From contig JAHBYW010000003.1 in NCBI GenBank assembly GCA_019635755.1, positions 1 to 64,000 of the forward strand: a DNA stretch of 64,000 bases, given 5' to 3'. Source of the stretch: Rhizobiaceae bacterium. GTDB taxonomy: Bacteria > Pseudomonadota > Alphaproteobacteria > Rhizobiales > Rhizobiaceae. Position 1 is the first letter of the stretch. Each line of letters begins with the position of its first letter. This document shows, piece by piece, positions 48,925-58,219 of the stretch. The notes under the pieces are model-generated. The model was not told the DNA's origin, did not search any database, and saw nothing but the letters and a program-made list of their open reading frames with translations. The translations under genes were made by a program, and so were the position numbers.

Positions 48925-51537
48925 ATGAAGGGCGTGAAAGCCGGAACCGGCCCGCTCCGCGACTACCGCGCCAAGCGCGACTTCAAGGTCACCTCCGAAC
49001 CCTCCGGCGCCGGGCGCGCGCGCAAGCGCACCGACGGCGGCAAGTTCGTGATCCACAAGCACGACGCGACGCGGCTGCACTACGACCTGAGGCTGGAGCA
49101 CGACGGGGTGCTGTGGAGCTGGGCGGTGACGCGCGGCCCGAGCCTCGACCCGTCGGACAAGCGGCTGGCCGTGCATGTCGAGGACCACCCGCTCGACTAC
49201 GCGACGTTCGAAGGCATCATCCCGAAGGGCCAGTACGGCGCGGGCGCGGTCATCCTGTGGGACGAGGGCGAGTGGATCCCGGCCTTCGACGCGGCATGGG
49301 GGCTGGAGAAAGGCCACCTGCGCTTCGAGCTCAAGGGCGCCAAGCTGAACGGCGAGTGGCACCTGGTAAGGCTGAAGCCGCGGCGCGGCGAGAAGACCGA
49401 CAACTGGCTGTTCTTCAAGTCGGACGACCCGTACGCCTCGAGCGAGGTCGACATCCTGGAGGACGCACCGCAATCGGTGAAGTCGGGCCTTACGCTGGAA
49501 GAGCTGCGCGACGGCCGCACGAAGGCCCGCGCCAAGCCGGCAGCCACCCCGCAGGCATCGACGGCGAAGCGCAAGGCGCCGCCATCGGCGCGCACGGCCG
49601 CCCCGGCGAAAGCGGCGAAGGGGAAAGCGGCCGCGGCGAAGACAGCCCGGCTCGCCTTCGTCGAGCCGTGCCTGGCGAAGCTGGCCGCCGTGCCGCCGTC
49701 GGGCGACAACTGGGTGCACGAGATCAAGTTCGACGGCTACCGCATGCAGGCGCATGTCGCCGGCGGCAAGGTCAAGCTGCTGACCCGGACCGGGCTCGAC
49801 TGGACGTCGAAGTTCGGCACGGCGATCCCCGCGGCGCTGCTGGACCTCGACCTCGACAGCGCGATCCTCGACGGCGAAGTCGTGGTCACGGGCGAGAACG
49901 GCGCGTCCAGCTTCTCTGACCTGCAGGTCGACCTGTCGGAAGGGCGCAGCGACCGCTTCATCTACTACGCCTTCGACCTGCTGCATCTCGACGGCGCGGA
50001 GCTGACGGACGAAACGCTCGCGGCGCGCGTCGAGCGGCTGCAGGGCTTCGTCGATGCCGACGCGGACGGCGCGCTGCGGCTCAGCCAGCAGTTCCACGAA
50101 AGCGGCCGCAGGATGCTGCAGCATGTATGCCGCATCGGCCTGGAGGGCATCGTGTCGAAGCGGCTCGACGCGCCCTATGCCAGCGGCCGCAACGGCGACT
50201 GGGTGAAGGCGAAGTGCACGCTGCGGCAGGAGTTCGTGATCGCCGGCTACCTGCCGTCGCAGAAATCGGGGCGCGGCCTGCGCTCGCTGGTGGTGGGCTA
50301 CGTCAAGGACGGGACGTTGAGGACCGCCGGCCATGTCGGCACCGGATTCTCGTCGCGGGCCGCCGACGACCTGCTGAAACGAATGAAGGCGCGGGTGGCC
50401 ACGTCTTCGCCCTTCACCGGTCCCGCGGCGAAGGAGAAGGGCGTCGTCTGGCTGGAACCGGAACTGGTGGCCGAAGTTGAATTCCGCAGCTGGACGCATG
50501 ACGGCATCATCCGCCACGCGTCGTACCAGGGATTGCGGGACGACAAGCCCGCGCGCGAGGTGGTGATGGAAAAGCCCGTCGAAGACCCTGTACCGCAGAC
50601 GAAGAAGGCGAAGGCCGCGGCCGGCAAGACGGAAGCGCCCAAGGCGGGCGGCAAGACGACGGCCAAGAAGAAGGCGGCCGGCGGCGACGCGGTGACGCTG
50701 TCCAGCCCCGACAAGAAGCTCTGGCCCGACGAAGGCGTCACCAAGAAGGACCTGCTCGACTACTACGAGCAGGTGTGGCCGCGCATGGAGCCGTTCGTGG
50801 TCAACCGGCCGCTGGCGCTGGTGCGCGCGCCCGACGGCATCCACGGCCAGCGCTTCTTCCAGAAGCACGCGCTGCCGGGCACGCCGGCCTCGGTGCTGCG
50901 CATGCGCGACCCCGAGGACAATGAGGAGCTGCTGTCGGTGGAAAGCTTCGACGGCATCGCGGCGCTGGTGCAACTCGGCGTCGTCGAGATCCACATCTGG
51001 GGCTCGAAGACGGACGACATCGAGAAACCCGACCAGATCGTGCTGGACCTCGACCCGGACGAGGGGCTCGATTTCGACGACGTGCGCGCGGCGGCGCTCG
51101 ACGTGCGCGGCCGGCTGGACGAGCTCGGCCTGCCCAGCTTCGTCAAGACGACGGGCGGCAAGGGCCTGCACGTGGTGATTCCGCTGAAGCCGAAAGCGGA
51201 CTGGAAGGTCGTGAAGACCTTCGCGCATGATTTCGCGCAGGCGATGGCCCAGACGGCGCCGGATCGCTACACGGCGGTGCTGTCCAAGAAGGCACGGACG
51301 GGCCGGATCTTCGTCGACTACCTGCGCAACGGCAAGGGCGCCACAGCGGTCGCGCCCTATTCGTCGCGGGCGCGCAAGGGCGCGACGATGGCGATGCCGA
51401 TCACCTGGGAGATGGTGGAGGCGGGCGTCGACCCGGCCGACTATGCGATCGGCTCGAAGGGACTGGCCGCGCGGCTGAAGGCCAGCGACCCGTGGGCCGA
51501 CTTCCGTGCCAGGGCGAAGGCGCTGGCAGTGAAGTGA
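48925..51537 (+). CDS. ligD: Multidomain DNA ligase D
   Basis: LigD joins DNA ends with Ku. The 870-residue protein has the three classical domains in the order phosphoesterase, ligase, polymerase. The 3'-phosphoesterase occupies about residues 35-190 (FVIHKHDATRLHYDLRLEHD, His52 and Asp54). An Ala/Lys-rich linker (about 200-240) follows. The ATP-dependent ligase has Lys268 in EIKFDGYRM. A second basic linker (about 555-600) leads to the primase-like polymerase with VLDLDPDEG and KTTGGKGLHVVIPL. It ends convergent with an ABC permease gene. Confidence 0.97.
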   Translation: MKGVKAGTGPLRDYRAKRDFKVTSEPSGAGRARKRTDGGKFVIHKHDATRLHYDLRLEHDGVLWSWAVTRGPSLDPSDKRLAVHVEDHPLDYATFEGIIPKGQYGAGAVILWDEGEWIPAFDAAWGLEKGHLRFELKGAKLNGEWHLVRLKPRRGEKTDNWLFFKSDDPYASSEVDILEDAPQSVKSGLTLEELRDGRTKARAKPAATPQASTAKRKAPPSARTAAPAKAAKGKAAAAKTARLAFVEPCLAKLAAVPPSGDNWVHEIKFDGYRMQAHVAGGKVKLLTRTGLDWTSKFGTAIPAALLDLDLDSAILDGEVVVTGENGASSFSDLQVDLSEGRSDRFIYYAFDLLHLDGAELTDETLAARVERLQGFVDADADGALRLSQQFHESGRRMLQHVCRIGLEGIVSKRLDAPYASGRNGDWVKAKCTLRQEFVIAGYLPSQKSGRGLRSLVVGYVKDGTLRTAGHVGTGFSSRAADDLLKRMKARVATSSPFTGPAAKEKGVVWLEPELVAEVEFRSWTHDGIIRHASYQGLRDDKPAREVVMEKPVEDPVPQTKKAKAAAGKTEAPKAGGKTTAKKKAAGGDAVTLSSPDKKLWPDEGVTKKDLLDYYEQVWPRMEPFVVNRPLALVRAPDGIHGQRFFQKHALPGTPASVLRMRDPEDNEELLSVESFDGIAALVQLGVVEIHIWGSKTDDIEKPDQIVLDLDPDEGLDFDDVRAAALDVRGRLDELGLPSFVKTTGGKGLHVVIPLKPKADWKVVKTFAHDFAQAMAQTAPDRYTAVLSKKARTGRIFVDYLRNGKGATAVAPYSSRARKGATMAMPITWEMVEAGVDPADYAIGSKGLAARLKASDPWADFRARAKALAVK

Positions 51538-51554
51538 CCGCGTCTTCCCGCGGT
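51537..51554. terminator. Hairpin between convergent ligD and ABC permease genes
   Basis: ACCGCG-TCTTCC-CGCGGT, a six-base perfect stem, starts at the last base of the ligD stop codon and lies in the 21-base gap before the permease stop. No T run on either side, so the function is tentative. Confidence 0.45.
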
Positions 51555-51558
51555 AAGC

Positions 51559-52692
51559 TCAGTCCAGCGTCCGCCGGAAGCGGAACAGCGCCAGCGCCGA
51601 AAAGAACAGGATGAAGAAGCCCAGCCACGCCACCTCGGTGGCGATGGCGGGGAACTCCGCTCCCTTCAGCATGACGCCGCGGATGATGCGCAGAAAGTGC
51701 GTCAGCGGCAGGACCTCGCCGAAGGTCTGCGCCCAGCCGGGCATGCCGCGATAGGGGAACATGAAGCCCGACAGCAGGATCGACGGCAGGAAGAAGAAGA
51801 AGGTGAGCTGCATCGCCTGCATCTGCGTCCGCGCCGCCGTCGAGATCGTGTAGCCGAGCAGGACGAGCGCGAGGACGAACATCAGGATGGCCGACAGGAG
51901 CAGCGACAGGGAGCCGGCGAAGGGCACGGCGAACAGCAGCTTCGCCGTGACCAGGACGACGACGACCTGCACTGCGCCGACCACGAGGTAGGGCAGGATC
52001 TTGCCCAGCATGATCTCGAAGGGGCTCGCCGGCATGGCGAGCAGGTTCTCCATCGTGCCGCGCTCGGTCTCGCGGGTCAGCGCCATCGCCGTCATCATCG
52101 TCATGGTCATCTGCAGGATGACGCCCAGCAGGCCCGGCACGATGTTGTATTGCGAGATGCCTTCGGGATTGTAGCGCCTGTGCACGACCACTTCGAGCTG
52201 GCCGCGCGCGGCCTCGGCGGCCTCCGCCTCCTGGCCCTGCTCGCGCAGCAGCGCCTGCGACGCGACGGTGGAGAGCGTCGAGATGGCGCCGGACGCAACC
52301 GAGGGATCGGTTGCGTCGGCCTCGATCAGGATCTGCGGACTGTCCCTGCGCTCGATGCGGCGGGCGAAGTCGGACGGGATGGTGACGACGAAAGCGACCT
52401 CGCCCGAGGCGATCAGGAGCTCCGCCTCTTCGGCCGTCCCGACGACATGGTCGAAGCGGTAGTAGCCGGTCATCTGCAGCGCCGAGACGATGGCGCGCGT
52501 GTACTGGTCATTGCTGGTGGCGACGAGCGCCGCCGGCAGGCCCTTCGGGTCGCTGTTGATGGCGAAGCCGAACAGCAGCAGCTGCACCAGAGGCACGCCA
52601 AGCATCATGGCGAACGTGATGCGGTCGCGCCGCATCTGGATGAACTCCTTGGCGAGCAGCGCCCCGAGGCGGCGAAGCGAGAGGAACCTCAT
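51559..52692 (-). CDS. ABC-2 type transporter permease (YbhS/YbhR-like)
   Basis: The 377-residue permease has one N-terminal helix (about residues 25-45), a large periplasmic loop (to about 180), and a cluster of five C-terminal helices. Key segments are RETERGTMENLLAMPASPFEIMLGKI and PSILLSGFMFPYRGMPGWAQ, typical of ABC-2 permeases of the YbhR/YhhJ drug and cation exporter group. Its ATG overlaps the ATPase stop by four bases. E. coli has two such permeases (YbhS and YbhR); here only one is present, so it should form a homodimer. Confidence 0.9.
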   Translation of the reverse strand: MRFLSLRRLGALLAKEFIQMRRDRITFAMMLGVPLVQLLLFGFAINSDPKGLPAALVATSNDQYTRAIVSALQMTGYYRFDHVVGTAEEAELLIASGEVAFVVTIPSDFARRIERRDSPQILIEADATDPSVASGAISTLSTVASQALLREQGQEAEAAEAARGQLEVVVHRRYNPEGISQYNIVPGLLGVILQMTMTMMTAMALTRETERGTMENLLAMPASPFEIMLGKILPYLVVGAVQVVVVLVTAKLLFAVPFAGSLSLLLSAILMFVLALVLLGYTISTAARTQMQAMQLTFFFFLPSILLSGFMFPYRGMPGWAQTFGEVLPLTHFLRIIRGVMLKGAEFPAIATEVAWLGFFILFFSALALFRFRRTLD

Positions 52693-53606
52693 TGCATGTT
52701 GTCCCTGGACGCGCCCATGAACTGGATGAACACGTCCTCGAGGCTCGTCTCGCCCTGGACGACGGCCGTGTCCGGCCGCGACCTCACCGGAGCCAGCGCG
52801 CGCTTGAGCGCCGCCGCGTCCGACCCGACCACATGCAGCGTCGTGCCGAACGGCGCGACCTGGTCGACGCCGGGCTGGCCCGAGAGGGCTGCCGCGACCT
52901 CGTCCAGCCGAGGCCCCTCGATCACGAAGGTGGCGAGGCCGGAGCCGGCGATCACCTCGTCGACACGGCCCGACGCCAGCATGCGCCCGTAGGAGATGTA
53001 GCTGATGCGGTGGCAGCGCTCGGCCTCGTCCATGTAGTGGGTGGAGACGAGCACGGTGAGGCCGCCGCGCGCGAGCCGGTGGATCTCGTCCCAGAACTCG
53101 CGCCGCGCCTTCGGGTCGACCCCGGCGGTCGGCTCGTCGAGCAAAAGCAGCTTCGGCTTGTGCATGATGCAGGCGGCGAGCGCCAGCCGCTGCTTCCAGC
53201 CGCCGGACAGCGTGCCGGAGAGCTGGTTGCGCCGCGACGTCAGGCCGAGCTCGGCGAGCGTCCGGTCGACATGCTCCTTCGCCGGCGTCAGCCGGTAGAG
53301 CCGCGCCACGAACATCAGATTCTCGGCGATGGTGAGATCCTCGTAGAACGAGAACTTCTGGGTCATGTAGCCCACCTCGTTCTTGATCTTCAGGCTCTCG
53401 GTGCGCAGATCGTAGCCCAGCACCTCGCCGTCGCCCTCGTCGGGGGTCAGCAGCCCGCACATGATGCGGATGGTCGTCGTCTTGCCCGAGCCGTTGGGGC
53501 CGAGGAAGCCGACGATCTCGCCCTCGGCGACGTCCATCGACACGTGGTCGACGACGGTCTTGTCGCCGAAGCGCTTGACCAGGTTGCGGACGGAGATGGC
53601 GTTCAT
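52689..53606 (-). CDS. ABC transporter ATP-binding protein (YbhF-like)
   Basis: The 305-residue ATPase has Walker A (GPNGSGKTTTI), signature LSGGWKQRLALA and Walker B (LLLLDEPTAGVDP), with H-loop VSTHYMDEAERC. E. coli YbhF has two fused ATPase halves; this is a single half and would act as a homodimer. A 141-base gap with a repeat separates it from the periplasmic adaptor gene; the permease is coupled downstream. Confidence 0.93.
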   Translation of the reverse strand: MNAISVRNLVKRFGDKTVVDHVSMDVAEGEIVGFLGPNGSGKTTTIRIMCGLLTPDEGDGEVLGYDLRTESLKIKNEVGYMTQKFSFYEDLTIAENLMFVARLYRLTPAKEHVDRTLAELGLTSRRNQLSGTLSGGWKQRLALAACIMHKPKLLLLDEPTAGVDPKARREFWDEIHRLARGGLTVLVSTHYMDEAERCHRISYISYGRMLASGRVDEVIAGSGLATFVIEGPRLDEVAAALSGQPGVDQVAPFGTTLHVVGSDAAALKRALAPVRSRPDTAVVQGETSLEDVFIQFMGASRDNMQ

Positions 53607-53628
53607 GGCGTCGACCGCCTTGACGTCT

Positions 53629-53723
53629 CACCCCGATCCCTGACCCCTCTCCGGAACGGGCACGGGAATTCGGGCGCGGCAGCTTCCCCTCCACCTTGCG
53701 GAGAGGGGGCAGGGGTCGGGGTG
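53629..53723. repeat. 95-bp inverted-repeat element inside the efflux operon
   Basis: The 25-base arms at 53629-53653 and 53699-53723 match at 23 positions when one is reverse-complemented, with GACCCCTCTCCG opposite CGGAGAGGGG. A 45-base loop lies between. It occupies most of the gap between the adaptor and ATPase genes and would fold on the operon mRNA. Confidence 0.82.
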
Positions 53724-53747
53724 AATGGTTCGCCGGGCGACATGAGC

Positions 53748-54695
53748 CTACTCGGTGCCCGCCACCACGACATCGACAATCTGCCCCGGCTTCAGCTCGC
53801 CGTCGTTCTCCGGCCGTGCCTCGACGAGGTAGACGAGCTTCTGGCGCGTCTCGAGCGAGTAGATGACCGGCGGCGTGAACTCCGGGTCGGGGGATACGTA
53901 GGAGACGCGCGCGACGAGGTCCGGCGCGCAGCCATCGCAGCGGACCGCGAGCCGGGTGCCGACCGACACCTCGGAGAACCGCTCCTCGGGCAGATAGAGC
54001 TTCAGCTTGACCGCCCCGTCGGGCAGCATGGAGAGCACCGGCGCCTGCGGCCCGGCGAGGTCGCCGGCGGTGCGGATGACGTCGTTGACGCGGCCGGGCG
54101 CCGGAGCCTCGATGGAGCGCTTGGCCAGCCGCCAGCGCGCCTGGTCGCGCGCGGCGACCGCCTGCTTGACCTGGTTCTCCGCCGCCCTGATCGCCTCCGG
54201 CCGGGCCGGCAGCGCGGCGACGGCCAGGTTCGCTTCCGCCTGGCCGACGGCGGCCTGGGCGACTTCGAGCGAGGTCGACGCCTGATCGTAATCGGCCTGG
54301 GTGGCGATGCCTCGCTTCAGCAGGTCCTCGATGCGCTTCAGCACGCGCTCGGCCTCGTTCTGCTGCGCCTTGGCGGAGGTGAGCGCCGCCTCGAGCACGG
54401 CGATCTCCTCCGGCCGCTTGCCGAGCTTCAGGTCGGCGAGCTGGGCCTCGGCCTGGGCGAGCGCGGCGTCGGCCTGCGCAACCGCGATCAGCGCATCTCC
54501 CTTGTCGAGCAGCGCGATCGTGACGCCGGGCTGGACACGATCGCCGCGCCGGACATTGACTGCCTCGACGGCGGCGATCTCGATCGGCGCCAGCAGCACG
54601 TATTCGCCCTCGACGTAACCGACGGCGAGCGGCTCGGGCGCGGCGCAGGCGCCGACCAGGGAGGCGATCAGCGGGATGGAGCAGACGAAGCTCAT
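53748..54695 (-). CDS. HlyD-family periplasmic adaptor (YbhG-like)
   Basis: The 315-residue protein has a lipoprotein-like N terminus (MSFVCSIPLIASLVGACAAPEP, lipobox ending at the second cysteine). It then has the barrel-lipoyl start GEYVLLAPIEIAAVEAVNVR and a long Ala/Gln-rich coiled-coil hairpin (about residues 65-175) that usually contacts TolC. The C-terminal part is a beta-barrel ending in KPGQIVDVVVAG. It bridges the ABC exporter to an outer-membrane channel, which is not encoded here. Its ATG overlaps the regulator stop by four bases. Confidence 0.88.
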   Translation of the reverse strand: MSFVCSIPLIASLVGACAAPEPLAVGYVEGEYVLLAPIEIAAVEAVNVRRGDRVQPGVTIALLDKGDALIAVAQADAALAQAEAQLADLKLGKRPEEIAVLEAALTSAKAQQNEAERVLKRIEDLLKRGIATQADYDQASTSLEVAQAAVGQAEANLAVAALPARPEAIRAAENQVKQAVAARDQARWRLAKRSIEAPAPGRVNDVIRTAGDLAGPQAPVLSMLPDGAVKLKLYLPEERFSEVSVGTRLAVRCDGCAPDLVARVSYVSPDPEFTPPVIYSLETRQKLVYLVEARPENDGELKPGQIVDVVVAGTE

Positions 54696-55372
54696 GGCTT
54701 CTCCTTTCCGCGCGAGGCGAGGATGGCGTCGAGATTGTCGCGCGCGACCGCAAGCACGGCGGCCGATTCGGCGGGACCGATTCCCTGCCAGCCGAGGCGG
54801 CGCTCGACAGCGATGCGGCCGATGCGGAAATAGACGACCTGACCGATCAGCGTGAACACCGTGATCTTGGTGCGCTCGCTCTCCGCCGGCTCCCCCGTCG
54901 CCGCTTCCCAGATGCGGCACATGCGGCTGTGCATGGGGAGGAAGATGCCGTCGTAGATGATGTCCAGCGCCGGCGTCGGCTGCGCCAGTTCGCGCAGCAG
55001 GAACTGCACGAACTCGCCCGCCTCCGGCCGCGCGATGATGAAGGCGACCATCGTCTCCAGCGCCGTCTCGAGGCGCTTGCGTGCGACCTCGGGCGCCATC
55101 GGCCCGGCCGCCTCGTCGAGCGCGAGCACCTGCCGGGCGACGCCCTGGATGGTGTCGACGATATGGCGGGCGCAGGCGGCCCGCAGCCCCTCCTTGCCGC
55201 CGAAATGATAGGCGATGGAGCCGATGTTGGCGCCGGCCTCCGCCGCGATCTCGCGGGTCGACGCGCCGTCATAGCCCTTGGTTCCGAACAGTTTCAGCCC
55301 GGCGCGGATCAGCGCCTGCCTGGTCTGGTCCGACGAGCTTCCGTCGACGCGGGCGGTTGACGATTTGATCAT
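54692..55372 (-). CDS. TetR-family regulator (CecR-like)
   Basis: The 226-residue repressor has a TetR helix-turn-helix (LIRAGLKLFGTKGYDGASTREIAAEAG, then SIAYHFGGKEGLRAA) and the DUF1956-type C-terminal domain seen in E. coli CecR (YbiH), which controls the ybhGFSR exporter. Here it heads the same kind of operon, in the order regulator, HlyD adaptor, ATPase, permease. No ribosome site is visible before the ATG, and the predicted start of transcription is within a few bases, so the mRNA may be leaderless. A palindrome overlies the promoter. Confidence 0.9.
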   Translation of the reverse strand: MIKSSTARVDGSSSDQTRQALIRAGLKLFGTKGYDGASTREIAAEAGANIGSIAYHFGGKEGLRAACARHIVDTIQGVARQVLALDEAAGPMAPEVARKRLETALETMVAFIIARPEAGEFVQFLLRELAQPTPALDIIYDGIFLPMHSRMCRIWEAATGEPAESERTKITVFTLIGQVVYFRIGRIAVERRLGWQGIGPAESAAVLAVARDNLDAILASRGKEKP

Positions 55373-55374
55373 AC

Positions 55375-55408
55375 GATTGAACTAATCAATCGAATGATCA
55401 AAGTCAAG
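55375..55408 (-). promoter_or_regulatory. Promoter and operator of the TetR/efflux operon
   Basis: GATTGA (55375-55380), five bases, TCAATC (55386-55391): a perfect six-base palindrome immediately upstream of the start codon. A minus-strand CTTGAC box (55403-55408) lies 16-17 bases before a weak -10 that overlaps the palindrome. This arrangement would let the TetR protein block its own transcription. Confidence 0.6.
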
Positions 55409-55477
55409 CGGCCAGCGGCGCCGTGCCGGCTTCACCTTTCAGGACACGGAGTCCATAGTCCGCCGCCGGAGGCGAGG

Positions 55478-56299
55478 ATGGATGTTGGCGAAGACACATG
55501 GCTGGACCGGCTGGGCGCCTATCTGGCGCGCAGGCTGGAGACCGAATCGTCCGGCTACGAGCCATACACGCCGTCCGATCCGGAGACGCTGCGCCGGGTG
55601 CTGGTGCCCGGCGACATCCTGCTCGTCGAGGGCAACTATCGGCTCTCGGCCGCCATCAAATACCTGACGCAGTCGACCTGGTCGCACGCCGCGCTCTATG
55701 TCGGCGACGCGCTGCCCGAACGCGAGGGCGGCGGCGAGCGGCCGCGGCTGGTCGAGGTTAATCTGGGCGACGGCTGCATCGCGGTGCCGCTGTCGAAATA
55801 CGCGACCTACAACACGCGCATCTGCCGCGCCCACGGCCTGTCGCCGGAAGACCGCGCCACGGTCGTCACGTTCATGGTCGACAAGCTGGGGCTCAAATAC
55901 GACCTGAAGAACATCTTCGACATGCTGCGCTACTTCTTCCCGACGCCGCCGGTGCCAGTGCGCTGGCGCCGCCGCATGATCGCGTTCGGCTCGGGCGACC
56001 CGACGCGGGCGATCTGCTCCTCGCTGATCGCGCAGGCCTACGAGCAGGTCCGCTACCCGATCCTTCCTGAGGTCACGCGGGCGCCGGGCCGCGCGTCGGC
56101 GCAGTCGAACTATTCGCGCCGCGAGATCATGCACATCCGCCACCACTCGCTCTACACGCCGCGCGACTTCGACCTGTCGCCCTACTTCCGCATCGTGAAG
56201 CCGACGCTGGAGTACGGATTCGACTACCGGGCCGTGGAATGGGCTCAGCCGACGGCCACCGAGGCGGAGCCAGCGACAGCGGACAAGGCAGCCATCTAG
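55478..56299 (+). CDS. YiiX/YebB-like permuted papain-fold hydrolase
   Basis: The 273-residue protein begins MDVGEDTWLDRLGAYLARRL after a GGAGGCGAGG site. An upstream ATG at 55394 is possible, but its first 28 residues overlap the divergent efflux promoter. The motif VPGDILLVEG precedes STWSHAALYVGD (catalytic-type histidine) and DPTRAICSSLIAQAYE (catalytic-type cysteine), as in NlpC/P60-related permuted amidases such as YiiX. The target (peptide or lipid amide) is unknown. No signal peptide is evident. The 107 bases after it contain a weak palindromic stretch only. Confidence 0.85.
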   Translation: MDVGEDTWLDRLGAYLARRLETESSGYEPYTPSDPETLRRVLVPGDILLVEGNYRLSAAIKYLTQSTWSHAALYVGDALPEREGGGERPRLVEVNLGDGCIAVPLSKYATYNTRICRAHGLSPEDRATVVTFMVDKLGLKYDLKNIFDMLRYFFPTPPVPVRWRRRMIAFGSGDPTRAICSSLIAQAYEQVRYPILPEVTRAPGRASAQSNYSRREIMHIRHHSLYTPRDFDLSPYFRIVKPTLEYGFDYRAVEWAQPTATEAEPATADKAAI

Positions 56300-56406
56300 C
56301 GCATGTGCAGCAAGGGCGGCATCACCTTGCGTCGCGCACATGCAGGCAAGGCGATTCGCTAGACCATCATCTGTCCCAAACTGCTGCGCACTGTCAGGAT
56401 TGTGGT

Positions 56407-58128
56407 CTAGCGCGGCGCCGCCGCCTCGGCCGCGATCTGCTGCTGCGCATTGGCGATGGTTGCCTTGTAGCGCACGAGCGGCGGCCGCACCCCGTGCGTC
56501 ATCAGCATGCGCCTGACCTGCGGCGACGCGCCGGTGATGAACATGCGCACGCCGGCGCGCCTGGCCTTGTGGGCGGCGATCTCGATGACGTTGGCGGCGG
56601 TGGAATCGAGGAAGGGCACGGCCGTGCAGTCGAGGATGAAGTTGCGGCGCTGGTCGCCGATGCGGTCGAGCACGGTGCCCACGGCCGAGGCCGCGCCGAA
56701 GAAGAAGGCGCCGCGGATGCGGTAGACGACGGTGTCCGGGTCCGCGCCGTCGAGCGGCTGGTAGCGCGGATGGACGTCGGGATCGGTGTCGGCGCGGTCG
56801 CGCTCGACGATCGGCGTCTCCATCTCGACCGCGATCGACTTCGCCATGCGGTCGATGAAGAGCACCGAGCCCAGCAGGAAGCCGACGACGATGCCCTCGG
56901 TCAGGTCGCGGAAGACGACCAGCAGGAAGGTGACGCCCAGCACCAGCGCGTCGCCGCGGGAGGAGCGGACGAGCGCGGCGATGGCCGACTTCTCGACCAT
57001 GTTCCACGCGACCACCGCCAGGACGCCCGCCAGCGCGGCCAGCGGAATGTAGGCCGCCAGCGGGGCGGCGAGCAGCATGAAGCCGAGCAGGAAGGCCGAA
57101 TGCAGCATGCCCGACACCGGCCCGTGCGCGCCGGCGCGGACATTGGTGGCGGTGCGCGCGATGGTGCCGGTGACGCAGATGCCGCCGAACGCCGCCGACC
57201 CTATGTTGGCGACGCCCTGCGCGACGAGCTCGCAGTTCGAGCGATGGCGGCGGCCGGTCATGCCGTCGGCGACCACCGCGGAGAGCAGCGATTCGATCGC
57301 GCCCAGCAGCGCGAACGCGATCGCGTCCGGCAGCACGGCCTGCATCTCGGCGATACCGAAGGCAGGCAGCGCGGGCGACGGCAGCGCGGACGGAATGCCG
57401 CCGAAGCGGGTGCCGATCGTCTCGACCGGGAGCTGGAACAGCGCCGTGAGGATGGCGGCCAGCGCCACGGCGACCAGCATGCCCGGCCAGCCCGGCCGCC
57501 ACATCCGCAGGCCGACGATGGTGACGACGGACAGGAGGGCGATGCCGGCCGCTGCGACGTTGACGGTGCCGGCCGCTTGGCCGAGCGCCACCAGCTTGGG
57601 CAGCAGTTCGCCCGGCTCCTTGCCCGGCAGGGTCAGCCCGAGCAGGTCGTGCAGCTGGCTGGCGAAGATGATGACGGCGATGCCGGCGGTGAAGCCAACG
57701 GTGACCGGATAGGGGATGAACTTGATGTAGGTGCCAAGCCTGAGAAAGCCGATCGCCATCAGGAAGACGCCGGCCATCATCGTGGCGAGCAGCAGGCCGT
57801 CGACGCCGTGCCGGTCGACGGTGGCGGCGACGAGCACGATGAAGGCCCCGGCCGGCCCGCCGATCTGGAAGCGGCTGCCGCCCAGCGCCGAGACGAGGAA
57901 GCCGCCGATGATCGCGGTGTAGAGCCCACGGTCGGGCGAGACGCCGGAGGCGATGGCGATCGCCATCGACAGCGGCAGCGCGACGATGGCGACGGTCAGT
58001 CCGGCGACGAGGTCGCGCCGCAGCAGGTCAAGGCCGTAGCCTTCGCGCAGGACGGTGACGAGTTTCGGCGTGAAAAGCTGGGCGAAGGTCGGCTTCGCCT
58101 CCTGCAGCCCGGTTCGGTGCATGTTCAT
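56407..58128 (-). CDS. SulP-family anion transporter with STAS domain
   Basis: The 573-residue protein has about twelve transmembrane segments and a C-terminal STAS domain (about 465-560). The SulP-type first segment (GLDLLRRDLVAGLTVAIVAL) and PLSMAIAIASGVSPDRGLYTAI are clear. The STAS part includes the conserved FILDCTAVPFLDSTAANVIE, with the regulatory-type Asp-Ser-Thr. Members carry sulfate, bicarbonate or other anions, often with Na+ or H+; the substrate here is not known. The start may be MNMH at 58128 or the second ATG two codons later. Confidence 0.93.
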   Translation of the reverse strand: MNMHRTGLQEAKPTFAQLFTPKLVTVLREGYGLDLLRRDLVAGLTVAIVALPLSMAIAIASGVSPDRGLYTAIIGGFLVSALGGSRFQIGGPAGAFIVLVAATVDRHGVDGLLLATMMAGVFLMAIGFLRLGTYIKFIPYPVTVGFTAGIAVIIFASQLHDLLGLTLPGKEPGELLPKLVALGQAAGTVNVAAAGIALLSVVTIVGLRMWRPGWPGMLVAVALAAILTALFQLPVETIGTRFGGIPSALPSPALPAFGIAEMQAVLPDAIAFALLGAIESLLSAVVADGMTGRRHRSNCELVAQGVANIGSAAFGGICVTGTIARTATNVRAGAHGPVSGMLHSAFLLGFMLLAAPLAAYIPLAALAGVLAVVAWNMVEKSAIAALVRSSRGDALVLGVTFLLVVFRDLTEGIVVGFLLGSVLFIDRMAKSIAVEMETPIVERDRADTDPDVHPRYQPLDGADPDTVVYRIRGAFFFGAASAVGTVLDRIGDQRRNFILDCTAVPFLDSTAANVIEIAAHKARRAGVRMFITGASPQVRRMLMTHGVRPPLVRYKATIANAQQQIAAEAAAPR

Positions 58129-58219
58129 CGCGCGGCGCGCTCCTGCCGGCGGTTTGTGAACGGACGTCCCGCCGGTGGCGTCAGCGGCAGATTGGCCCCG
58201 CCAGGCTCCGTGCGCAAGA

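Noticed and set aside
47569-51228. 1219-aa minus-strand open frame opposite ku-ligD
   Set aside because: It covers two well-supported plus-strand genes and has a shadow-like composition.
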